64,000 bases of DNA. Origin: Methanohalobium evestigatum Z-7303 (GTDB lineage: Archaea > Halobacteriota > Methanosarcinia > Methanosarcinales > Methanosarcinaceae). Every line of letters starts with the position of its first letter. The stretch's first letter is position 1. The translations under genes and the position numbers were made by a program. The stretch is taken from positions 124,001-188,000 of the forward strand of contig NC_014253.1 in NCBI RefSeq assembly GCF_000196655.1, read 5' to 3'. The notes under the pieces were generated by a model. It ran no database searches, was not told the origin of the DNA, and saw only the letters and a program-made list of their open reading frames with translations. Shown here piece by piece: positions 35,004-42,750 of this stretch.

Positions 35004-36839
35004 TTATTTTTTCTTCTTTTTCTTTTTACCTGGTATAAGTTCGTCGTTTAAATAAACAATGGCTTGCAGCTCTTTTTGATCTTTAATATGTGCCATGTCC
35101 CAGCTACCCAGTGCTACAAAATCCGAATTGAAAATGAGGCGTGGATGCCACATCCTTTCTTTGTAAATCGGACATTTAGCTACCATTAATGATTTGTGAT
35201 TATCGAGGCGACTCACACCCTGTATACGTATTTCAGCCGACAGACTTGCAAGTTTCTTGATATCAAGATGTGATGTATAGATTTTTATCCCTTTTTGTCG
35301 TGCAGCTGATTTAATCAACCCATAATACGGCCATTTAGTGGTTTTGCCATGAAAGTTTGCAAGGATGCCCAGTCTATTCTTGAATAATGGTTTTATTTTC
35401 TTCCATTCATGTATGAATGATGATTGTTTTCCTTGGCCAAGATAATATATCATATTGTAAAACGTACTATGTATCATATCTTTCAGTGGATGATCTTCAA
35501 AATTGATTATGATGTAAGACTCCCTTTTATTACCCATGTAACTTGTCGTCGCCATTGAATGTATTATTAGATTTTCCGAATCAAGAACAGCTTTTGCATG
35601 ATTCCGGTCAGCGTAGATAACTTCACTACCATGTTCTTTGAAAATGTCTATAGTTTTATTATGCTGTTCGTCAGCTTTGTTATCAGCTACCAGAAGATCC
35701 GGGAACTCTCTGATATAATCTGTCATTGTTTGTCTACATTTACCCGTTAGGATAGCTGAAGATTTCATTGCATGTCTTCTCCATGTCATCCCAAAATAAT
35801 CCAGACCCACTGTAACCTTGATGTGTGGAGCTATTTCATAATTCTTCAAATTGTTAATATATACTGGTTCGTACATATATGAATACCAATTAGACAAATT
35901 TTTTTTCTTTCTTTTCTCACTGGTATTTTTCAATTGGGACAGCACCAAATTATGAGAATTTACGTCAATCTTAGGAAATTCTATAACTTCAGGCAGTTCA
36001 GCAGTATCACCATCATTGGTCCTTGTTAAATAATATGACCAGTTTTCAGTTTTCACATCACTACAAATTTCAGCTTCATGATAAGTAACATAAGCGAAAT
36101 GGTCTACCTTTTCTGAATAATATATTAGACCAGCGATGATTGCAGATACTCTTTTCATCATACCCATAGAAATGGCTGGACAATATAATGTCATGTTTTT
36201 ATTTACACATTCTTTCATTGCTTCAGCCAATCTTATCTCTATACCGATGCTGTTTTCGTGCATTTCGGTCAATACGAAACCATGTTTTCCATCAATAATC
36301 AAATCAAATGGATACGATCCAAGTTCAACATCATATCCTTTGTTTTTGTAATAGTTTTTCAGAAATTCGATATGCCTTACTGAAAATTCTCTTGACTCTG
36401 TATTGTTGTGGTAAAAACCCATTGACATTGTATCCGGGCTGGTAGCAAATGTGTTTCCATAATAGTATTTGCCAAGTGGATTTAAAAAATGTGGTGTGAT
36501 TTTATAAGTGGTTCCATCATGTTTCTTAAATGACATTTTAACGTAATTTATTATTCTAGCATTGATTAAATCAAGTCTTGCTCTCGAATATTGTTCAGTA
36601 GTGATTTTTTTACCTTTTTTCTTGCTTGCGATTCGAGCTACTACCGGCATATACGGTTCCGCTGGTATGAACTCTAGGATATCAAAATTGTCTTGATTTT
36701 TCATCAATTGTCGGGTAACACTCCCTATGTAATTCCAGGATTGTTTACTTTTTTTCTCATCACGTCGGTGAAAAGTTACATCCTCGAGCCATTCTGCATA
36801 TCTCTGGTTAGGACCTTTAGGTGGTTCATTCATATACAT
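35004..36839 (-). CDS. Phospholipase D-like protein with two HKD-type motifs
   Basis: 611 residues. Two HKD-like motifs sit in the C-terminal half: HAKAVLDSENLIIHS (His414, Lys416) and HPRLIFNSDFVALGSWD (His565, Arg567). The second has Arg in place of Lys but is otherwise a good match, including GS. This is the two-motif arrangement of PLD-superfamily nucleases and phosphodiesterases. Around residues 175-215 a segment FDLIIDGKHGFVLTEMHENS resembles a nuclease beta-hairpin, less certainly. The last seven residues are lysines, probably non-specific nucleic-acid contacts. The island context favours a defence nuclease; the substrate is unknown. Confidence 0.65.
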   Translation of the reverse strand: MYMNEPPKGPNQRYAEWLEDVTFHRRDEKKSKQSWNYIGSVTRQLMKNQDNFDILEFIPAEPYMPVVARIASKKKGKKITTEQYSRARLDLINARIINYVKMSFKKHDGTTYKITPHFLNPLGKYYYGNTFATSPDTMSMGFYHNNTESREFSVRHIEFLKNYYKNKGYDVELGSYPFDLIIDGKHGFVLTEMHENSIGIEIRLAEAMKECVNKNMTLYCPAISMGMMKRVSAIIAGLIYYSEKVDHFAYVTYHEAEICSDVKTENWSYYLTRTNDGDTAELPEVIEFPKIDVNSHNLVLSQLKNTSEKRKKKNLSNWYSYMYEPVYINNLKNYEIAPHIKVTVGLDYFGMTWRRHAMKSSAILTGKCRQTMTDYIREFPDLLVADNKADEQHNKTIDIFKEHGSEVIYADRNHAKAVLDSENLIIHSMATTSYMGNKRESYIIINFEDHPLKDMIHSTFYNMIYYLGQGKQSSFIHEWKKIKPLFKNRLGILANFHGKTTKWPYYGLIKSAARQKGIKIYTSHLDIKKLASLSAEIRIQGVSRLDNHKSLMVAKCPIYKERMWHPRLIFNSDFVALGSWDMAHIKDQKELQAIVYLNDELIPGKKKKKKK

Positions 36840-37500
36840 ATTATCAACTGCTAAATTTTTTAAAAATAAATTTCTAAACTAAATTTAATTTCTTAAATGG
36901 TTTAGTTATAAAACTGAGAAATAACTTTGAAATTCAATTATCTTTACGTTAGTTTTCATTAATGAGAAAGAGAGTAGAAGGATAAAGTACGAGCTCCTCA
37001 AGACTCGTCATGGGTGGCCTGCTCACCCATGAAACAGGACGAATATCCAACAGTAATATCGCCGAAGCAATATTATGCCAGATATGTGTCCTGCCGTGGT
37101 CTTATTATATTCGCATTGCCGCCGAAGCAACAATACGCCTATAACAGTGTCCACGCTTTGGGGCTAGAGCTCAACACCCAGAGACCTGCAGCCCTGTGAA
37201 TACTAGTGACAGGCGATTCCTGACTGGGCAACAGGCATGAAGCATTTCATAGCCAGTCTTCACGGTTGAAGACATATTATAATATGTTAAATGTTATATA
37301 TAAATCTTTTTTAATATATTTTTAATGTTTAAAATTTTTGAGGTTTTCGCTCAATTTTTACAGAATATAATATCAAATACTGTCAATATTAATTTTTTAC
37401 ATTAATTAATAATGAAGAAGAGTGTAATTTGCTTATCTAGTTAATACACCCACCAACTTTGGAAATTTTGTTTAGTATATTGGTTAATATATAGAAAAGG
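36840..37500. other. Gene-free stretch holding the candidate structured RNA
   Basis: The flanks are AT-rich, but 36989-37273 is conspicuously GC-richer and full of hairpins (separate entry). A 61-codon GTG-started frame at 37014-37199 coincides with that structure and is more likely a by-product of it. From 37280 to 37500 nothing is visible except T-runs that could end an RNA reading rightward. Confidence 0.55.
36989..37273. ncRNA. Candidate structured non-coding RNA with twin hairpins
   Basis: A series of stems can be drawn in order: ACGAG 36989/CTCGT 37004; CATGGGTG 37009/CACCCATG 37024; a long hairpin CAGGAC 37035/GTCCTG 37088 + ATATC 37043/GATAT 37081 + TAATAT 37054/ATATTA 37070; a second long hairpin CGTGG 37095/CCACG 37151 + TTATA 37105/TATAA 37140 + CGCATTG 37112/CAATACG 37131 (one mismatch); GGGCT 37161/AGCCC 37190; and GTCTTCA 37256/TGAAGAC 37267 with loop CGGT. 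The two long hairpins have different stem sequences but the same loop CGCCGAAGCA. The region is much richer in G+C than its surroundings. Not recognised as RNase P, SRP or a tRNA. Strand undecided; T-runs to the right favour plus. Confidence 0.55.
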
Positions 37501-37740
37501 TTATATCAATGTTAAAGTAACAACAATAATAATTATTGTAAAACTGGAAAAAATAATAATTTTTAGGTGTTTACTATATTTTTTAACCACTATATATGAG
37601 TAAGCTGTACTCAAAACACAATCATTTAACAATTCACTGTTTCTAATTGATAGCTTTTGTATATAATCAGGGTATTTGAGCTTAGTTTTTAGATTTACAA
37701 TGACTTCTGGATTTTTTTTAATTCCATATAAAAAAACCAT
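37501..37740 (-). CDS. Small tail-anchored-like membrane protein
   Basis: 79 residues. It has a soluble basic N-terminal part (KNPEVIVNLKTKLKYPDYIQKL) and one C-terminal hydrophobic helix (IIIFSSFTIIIIVVTLTLI). It is divergent from the Mrr-like gene with 39 bases between the starts. No family recognised. Its closeness to a nuclease gene leaves open a membrane partner, but it may also be chance coding in AT-rich DNA. Confidence 0.4.
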   Translation of the reverse strand: MVFLYGIKKNPEVIVNLKTKLKYPDYIQKLSIRNSELLNDCVLSTAYSYIVVKKYSKHLKIIIFSSFTIIIIVVTLTLI

Positions 37741-37779
37741 ACAATCAATTGATAATTTAAAAATACAGGAGTTAAAAAT

Positions 37780-38928
37780 ATGTATAGAAAAGAAAAAATA
37801 AAAACACTGATTGTTGAACCTCTTACAGAAGAAATTTTAGATGAGAGTTTTGACCAAATATCTACAAGTGATTCATTGAAACAGTTGAGTAAATTTGAAA
37901 CGGAAGCATTAGAATGTCTATTGGTAAAATATGACCAAGAGCCTGATAAAAGAGATAAAATTATAGAAGCACTGAATAGTGGTTTCAATAATACAGCTTC
38001 CGATTTTATTGTCAGTAAAATATTGGAAATTGACCCAGATACAGATAATAATTCTATAGAACACCAGCAAAATCTTGAAATCCTTCAGAATTTATCGGAA
38101 ATATCTGTTACAAACGCTATTATTAAAGCTATATACCATAATCATTATAAATTTGAAAACAATAACAGAGCAAATGACTTGATAGATCTACTGACTGATA
38201 GAAGTTTTTTAACGGTATCATTACTCATCGATTTCATTTACAACAATAGTAAATACCTTGATTTATTAATAATAGATAAGTTTACAATGATATTTCACAG
38301 TGTCGGTTCATTGTCAGTAAGGTCTCTCTTACATTCTTTAGATGATTATGACTGGTCTGAAAGGTGTCTAGAATACATCAAAGGCATAATTGTCGATTTT
38401 GGAGATGAATCAGTTATACCACTATTGACTTACATGAAAACATGTAGTTACGAAAACAAACTGATTGCAGCAGAGATAATGGATATGATAGGACACGTAA
38501 GTGCAATGCGAATTGTTGAAGCCCTAAACGATACAGAACCAACTATGAAGCTGCCTCATTTCCATAAACTGCAAGACCTTAAGAGTCATGAATTAGAAAA
38601 AGTGGTTTACAACCTCTATGAAGCTATGTACTATCATGTCGATTTCACGGAATATCAAGACCAGGGAGGAGATATAATTGCTACAAAACTAGGTAAAGAA
38701 AGAATTATCATACAGGTAAAAAGTCACAAAAACAACAAGGATGGGAATAGGATATCAAATTTCGCGGTGCAGCAAGTTAAAACGGCTCAAAATGTATATT
38801 TTGCAACTAAGTGTGTTGTAGTAGCGAATAATTATTTTTCACCTGCAGCTGTTGAATTAGCAAGAGCAAATAATGTTGAATTGATAGATATCGATTCACT
38901 GCAAGCATTAGTTGATAATTATTTATAA
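37780..38928 (+). CDS. Mrr-like restriction endonuclease with helical N-terminal domain
   Basis: 382 residues. The first about 280 residues are repeated helices of HEAT/ARM character (FETEALECLLVKYDQEPDKR, SVIPLLTYMKTCSYENKLIA). The C-terminal 95 residues are an Mrr_cat PD-(D/E)xK nuclease with QGGDIIATKLGKERIIIQVKSH (Asp and Gln-x-Lys) and AAVELARANNVELIDIDSL. Mrr nucleases cut modified DNA. The HEAT-like module may sense a partner or substrate. No methylase is adjacent, consistent with a modification-dependent enzyme. A hairpin with a T-run follows at 39041. Confidence 0.78.
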   Translation: MYRKEKIKTLIVEPLTEEILDESFDQISTSDSLKQLSKFETEALECLLVKYDQEPDKRDKIIEALNSGFNNTASDFIVSKILEIDPDTDNNSIEHQQNLEILQNLSEISVTNAIIKAIYHNHYKFENNNRANDLIDLLTDRSFLTVSLLIDFIYNNSKYLDLLIIDKFTMIFHSVGSLSVRSLLHSLDDYDWSERCLEYIKGIIVDFGDESVIPLLTYMKTCSYENKLIAAEIMDMIGHVSAMRIVEALNDTEPTMKLPHFHKLQDLKSHELEKVVYNLYEAMYYHVDFTEYQDQGGDIIATKLGKERIIIQVKSHKNNKDGNRISNFAVQQVKTAQNVYFATKCVVVANNYFSPAAVELARANNVELIDIDSLQALVDNYL

Positions 38929-39516
38929 ATCGTTCAGTGCTACAAATCGATGTACAAAAAACCATACAAAAAATACAATCAACTATATGTTGGTTGTACT
39001 AAAGAGCGAGTTGGGGAGACAAGGATAAGTAAGTGGGGTTATAGAGGACCATGAAAGAATGGGGGAGTAACCTGGTCCTCTATTTTTTTAGATGAAATTC
39101 TACATTATTTAGAAGTTGAAATTCTAATGTTGTTGCATTTGATATCAAACTTCATTCAAACGGCCAAGGTTAATTTTAACGTCGTTGTAAGTTTTGTTAA
39201 ATTTTGCAGGCTTTTTTGGATATAACTCAGTATTTAATATCTACTAATATTAACAACTAATAAATGAAGTTTTACAATTGTTATATTTGAACAATTTAAC
39301 TGTGATTAACTATTATAGGGAATAAAAAAGTAAATAATCTGGGATATTTCAAAAGCGTTGACAATTTAAAATACCTAACTAAATAGGTATATAAAGTCAC
39401 CAACGACACACAAAAAATCTCTATAGTAAAAAGGTTAGGTTGTGGAGGATATCAGAATTAGAGAGCTTAATTTTAGAACTTTACTCAGTGTTTTTTGTGA
39501 ATCTAGCCAAATTTTA
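38929..39516. other. Gene-free stretch between the Mrr-like gene and IS630
   Basis: Contains the strong hairpin at 39041-39089 (separate entry) and otherwise AT-rich DNA without a credible gene. A TATA-like run (AAATAGGTATATAAAG, about 39382-39397) points right but no gene follows before the IS element; the element may have split a former gene or promoter region. Confidence 0.4.
39041..39089 (+). terminator. Strong hairpin with T-run (terminator or small RNA end)
   Basis: Perfect 11-bp stem ATAGAGGACCA (39041-39051)/TGGTCCTCTAT (39073-39083) with a 21-base loop, followed by TTTTTT. It lies 110 bases after the Mrr-like stop. The loop is G-rich (AATGGGGGAG), which would also suit the end of an independent small RNA. 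Confidence 0.5.
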
Positions 39517-40722
39517 TAGTGGCACATCACACTTCAATTGACGGATAAAGACGTTTCAATTTAACTCTTGCATCAGATGTAGTAAATTGCCAATTGATTT
39601 TGCAGTATTTCTCATTTCTATATGATTCCCATGCTCTGATTTCGTTAATGAAACCTGTATATCGCCAATTCTTCGATTTAAACATTGTTTGTTCAACACG
39701 TTCAACTCGATTTCAGCCATATTTAACCAGCTTCCGTGCTTAGGGGTAAAAACCAATTCGAATCTATCAAGGAGTTGTTTTGCTTTCTCGGGATGGAAAG
39801 CCTCATAAAAAGAGCCAGGTGTATGAGTATTGTAATTATCCATGATCAATGTGATCCGTTTAGCAGAATTATATTTTGTTGCGATTTTTTCAATAAATTG
39901 AACCCAATCTTTCTTGGTTTTTCGTTTTGTTATTTGCACGATCCTTTCTCCAGTTAGTGGTTCGCAAGCCATGAATATATTGCAACTACACTTTCGTCGG
40001 TATTCATAATCATATTTTTCAGGCTTACCAGCTGAGGCCTGTATCTTATTCCGTGTTTCAGAGATCAGTTGTTTAGGCGATTCATCCATACAAACCACGG
40101 GGAACAACTCAGAATAACTACGCTTATAAACATCTAATACCATTTCCATCTGTGCGACAAACGAACTGTTTTGTTCCGGAGGTATAACCCAACCTACTTT
40201 TTTCCAGGGTTTAAGTTCGTTTTTTTTAAAACTCTCTTTATCGATTCATATGAAATACTATCTATGTATTCTAATTCTACCACTTTGTCAGCTAATAATC
40301 GCAATGAACATTGACTATGACCTTGTGATGGGTCGGAACAACTCAGAGCAATGATATGTGCTTCCATGTCACCATCAATTTTCTTTTCATAGGTTCGCTC
40401 ATATTCCTTACCATTTAAAGCCATATCGAGCCCGTCTTCAACAAACCTCTTTTTCACACGGTCAATTTTCCTCATACCGATATTAAGCACACTGGAAACG
40501 ACTTCGTTCGTATGCTTTTGTTTCTGATACTCCCCTTCATCACAGTTTAGTAAAATCAATGCATTCTGGTACTTCTGAGATTTATGTTTCCCCTTTGAAA
40601 CAATGGCTTCTAATTCTTTCCTTTCTTCTTTGGAAAGTGTGATAATGAATTTCTTTGCATATACATATATTGTATGTTATATGTAATAAAGATTACATCT
40701 TTTTTACTGTGACTTTACACTA
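39517..40722 (-). mobile_element. IS630-family insertion sequence
   Basis: About 1.2 kb. The proposed ends are imperfect inverted repeats beginning TAGTG: left 39517-39533 (TAGTGGCACATCACACT) and right 40706-40722 (reverse complement TAGTGTAAAGTCACAGT), 11 of 17 positions equal. Beginning with TA fits the TA target preference of the IS630/mariner group. The transposase (separate entry) is on the minus strand. Confidence 0.7.
39556..40676 (-). CDS. IS630 transposase in two overlapping frames
   Basis: ORFA (to 40194) encodes the helix-turn-helix part: an N-terminus ITLSKEERKELEAIVSKGKH, then ALILLNCDEGE. ORFB (40149-39556) encodes the DDE core, with VVCMDESPKQL (first Asp), LIMDNYNTHTPG (second Asp) and GSWLNMAEIELN (Glu). 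The two join by a -1 shift at a run of eight A (complement of about 40220-40227): the shifted frame reads KNELKPWKKVGWVIPPEQNS across the gap. Programmed -1 shifting at such runs is known in IS630. No ATG, GTG or TTG start precedes the conserved N-terminus; the first in-frame start candidate is TTG 40559, so the 5' end may be damaged. Confidence 0.75.
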
Positions 40723-40816
40723 GTTTTGAGATTTTTATATCTCAGCAAATTTTTTAATATCAAGGTTTTGTGGTCATTTTGCATTTGTGAGAGTTTTTAA
40801 ATAGAATACAGGTTTG

Positions 40817-40947
40817 GGCTTTGTAGAAATGCTTGATATTCGAATGTTCATCTAAATCTACAATATATTTAAATGTGGTTTCGAATATTGATATTATTTG
40901 TAAATTTTGCCGATTGGTGCCGAATTCAGTAGGTTTTCTACAGAGCC
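40817..40947. mobile_element. 131-bp MITE related to the nearby IS5-family element
   Basis: Terminal inverted repeats GGCTTTGTAGAAA (40817-40829) and TTTCTACAGAGCC (40935-40947) match the ends of the IS at 46.8-48.4 kb. Perfect 8-bp target duplications CAGGTTTG flank it (40809-40816 and 40948-40955). There is no coding capacity for a transposase, so it must be moved in trans by the IS5-family transposase. Confidence 0.85.
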
Positions 40948-41094
40948 CAGGTTTGGACATCCACGAAAAATTCCAATCAAATCTGTATGTGACAGTATCA
41001 AGTGCTATATGTCTGAGTTTTCATACCAATATCATTATGGATTTTAAAACATTAATAACAAATGAAACTAATAAGACGTGTATATACAATCTTG

Positions 41095-41191
41095 GTTGAA
41101 CAAAAACCTAGATAGAATTGAAAGTTTTCAATCAGCTCCTATAACCTGTAATTCTATTTCCGTTAAAATCAGACCTAGTAGGGATTGAAAG
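41095..41191 (+). CRISPR. Two-repeat CRISPR relic, no cas genes
   Basis: A 30-base repeat with typical archaeal ends (GTTAAAATCAGACC at the start, GGGATTGAAAG at the end) lies at 41162-41191. A degenerate copy (GTTGAACA..., ending in AATTGAAAG) is at 41095-41124. The 37-base interval between them is normal spacer length. The 8 terminal bases ATTGAAAG are the classic 5' handle of type I/III crRNAs. No further repeat follows and no cas gene is in the window, so this is an orphan remnant or an isolated mini-array. Confidence 0.6.
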
Positions 41192-41310
41192 TCAGTTATG
41201 AAAACCATATCAGCTTTTTTTAGGGTTTTTCCTGGTACAAAGATAAAAAGTTTTATAATGTAAGAATATTATCTATATATGAAAAATAATAATTTGGTGG
41301 TATATTAGAA

Positions 41311-42051
41311 ATGGAATATTTTGACGAATTAGACAAAAATCTAAATGATAGTATAGGATCTGACGACTTGAAAAATACGATTGATAGTTACCCATGTTCA
41401 CTTTATAATAAGCTATTAAACACTTCAAAATACTACTTTTACAATCTGTTTACTCAATGGATGAAAGATTTAGAAGAATCAGGATTCTGGGATGAATCTA
41501 AAGGTTCCATTAATGGACATAAAATAAGATACAATTTAGCTAATAAAGCCTTTGATGCTGGCACTAAAACTTTCAGTTCTCGTGGATTGTATGTGTGGGG
41601 TGTAGGTGAGAAACCAAGATACGTTGGTAAAACTGACAAAACATTAAGGAAAAGGTTTAAAAGCCGTTATTTATGGGGAGATGGAGTTCCTAAACAATGT
41701 GAATTATTTAGATTAATTTTGAATAAATATACTAATAAAGATGTTAAAAAGAAATACGACATTTTCAGAGACAAGTCAAAAAATAAAGAAATCATAGATG
41801 ACGAATTATCAACTCTTAAAAACGATCTTGAAATCACCAGTGTAAATTCTTTTTCACGTCTGGTTGGAGCCTTGGATTTTGCAACCTACGCAGATAAAGA
41901 AGATGATTTATGGTTTGCAGTATTACCAATCGAAGAGAAAAATAAAGATTATCTGGATGTAATGGAAACTTTCATGATATTAGCTGCTAATGAATACAAT
42001 TATGAAAATGGATATCCATATTTACTCAATAGAGATAAAGTAGTAAAATAA
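41311..42051 (+). CDS. GIY-YIG nuclease-domain protein
   Basis: 246 residues. Residues 91-118 contain the GIY-YIG pair as GLYVWGVGEKPRYVG (Gly-Leu-Tyr and Tyr-Val-Gly) followed by KTDKTLRKRFKSRY with the expected Arg, and a Glu in LDVMETFMILAANEYN (about 217-232) can serve as the metal-binding residue. Most family members are homing or restriction endonucleases. The N-terminal 85 residues are helical and may bind DNA or a partner. It lies just upstream of the restriction-modification pair but points the opposite way from it. Confidence 0.7.
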   Translation: MEYFDELDKNLNDSIGSDDLKNTIDSYPCSLYNKLLNTSKYYFYNLFTQWMKDLEESGFWDESKGSINGHKIRYNLANKAFDAGTKTFSSRGLYVWGVGEKPRYVGKTDKTLRKRFKSRYLWGDGVPKQCELFRLILNKYTNKDVKKKYDIFRDKSKNKEIIDDELSTLKNDLEITSVNSFSRLVGALDFATYADKEDDLWFAVLPIEEKNKDYLDVMETFMILAANEYNYENGYPYLLNRDKVVK

Positions 42052-42203
42052 TATGGGCATTATCCATCAATTAATCAAAACGACGATTTCCAGGATAATA
42101 TGAATCAACCTCTGCATATACTGCTAGGACCAATGCCAACTGTATTTTGTTGATAGGAAGATGCAGGAGCAGAATGTATGATTATAAGTGGAGTATCTTT
42201 TGA

Positions 42204-42620
42204 ATGAAACCGGAAGAAAATAATCTTTCTTATTATAATATGGTACTTGAATATCAAGAAAAGGAAAGAAAGAGACTACATGATATAATCGAGAATAAAA
42301 AACTTACTAGAAATACAGCAGACAGTTTACATGAACTTGTTGATGAATTCCTAACTAAAAATTATCGTGGGATATCTCAAAATGAAAGATGGAAACTGCA
42401 TTATAGTTTAAAGGAAAGAATATCCTATAAAAAAGTATTCTCTCCTGTTAGTAAAATTGAAGAATCTGAATTCGATGACATAACAGAACAATTAGAGATT
42501 TGTTTTAATACTTTCCTCGATCAATCAGTAGAAAAACAGAAAAAAGATAGCTTGTTTGATGAAATAAAATTTTATTTACGTGACTTTAATTTTCTAAACT
42601 TCAATTTTCTAAAAAAATAA
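42204..42620 (+). CDS. Hypothetical helical protein
   Basis: 138 residues from ATG, with GGAG 10 bases upstream. It is highly charged and helical (LEYQEKERKRLHDIIENKKL, NERWKLHYSLKERI), with a Phe/Asn/Leu-rich repeat at the end (FNFLNFNFLKK). Not recognised. It is co-directional with the GIY-YIG gene and converges on the specificity-subunit gene. Confidence 0.5.
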   Translation: MKPEENNLSYYNMVLEYQEKERKRLHDIIENKKLTRNTADSLHELVDEFLTKNYRGISQNERWKLHYSLKERISYKKVFSPVSKIEESEFDDITEQLEICFNTFLDQSVEKQKKDSLFDEIKFYLRDFNFLNFNFLKK

Positions 42621-42750
42621 CAGCCTATAAGCTTTGCATTCATTACTTTAACCGGTGTATATTGTTTAATGGGAGATGTAGGAGAAGAGAATTTTAACGA
42701 GATATTAAAACGTTGTAAACTATATCTCCTATTATATCAATCTCATTTAT

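Larger units (their letters stand above)
40723..41310. other. Stretch holding a MITE and a CRISPR relic
   Basis: Features are listed separately (40817-40947, 41095-41191). The sequence around the MITE reads on the minus strand as a short protein-like tail (LRHIALDTVTYRFDW...MSKP, joined after MITE removal to VFYLKTLTNAK), so the MITE may have landed in an already broken gene. Confidence 0.4.

Noticed and set aside
37014-37199. A 61-aa protein
   Set aside because: It coincides with the hairpin array, has no ribosome-binding site, and its composition follows the RNA-like structure.
36989-37273. RNase P RNA or SRP RNA
   Set aside because: None of the conserved elements (P4 region, GGAAAGTCC-type block, S-domain loops) is visible.
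40760-41099. Short frames on both strands around the MITE
   Set aside because: They run through the MITE and its inverted repeats and have no homology-like features of their own.
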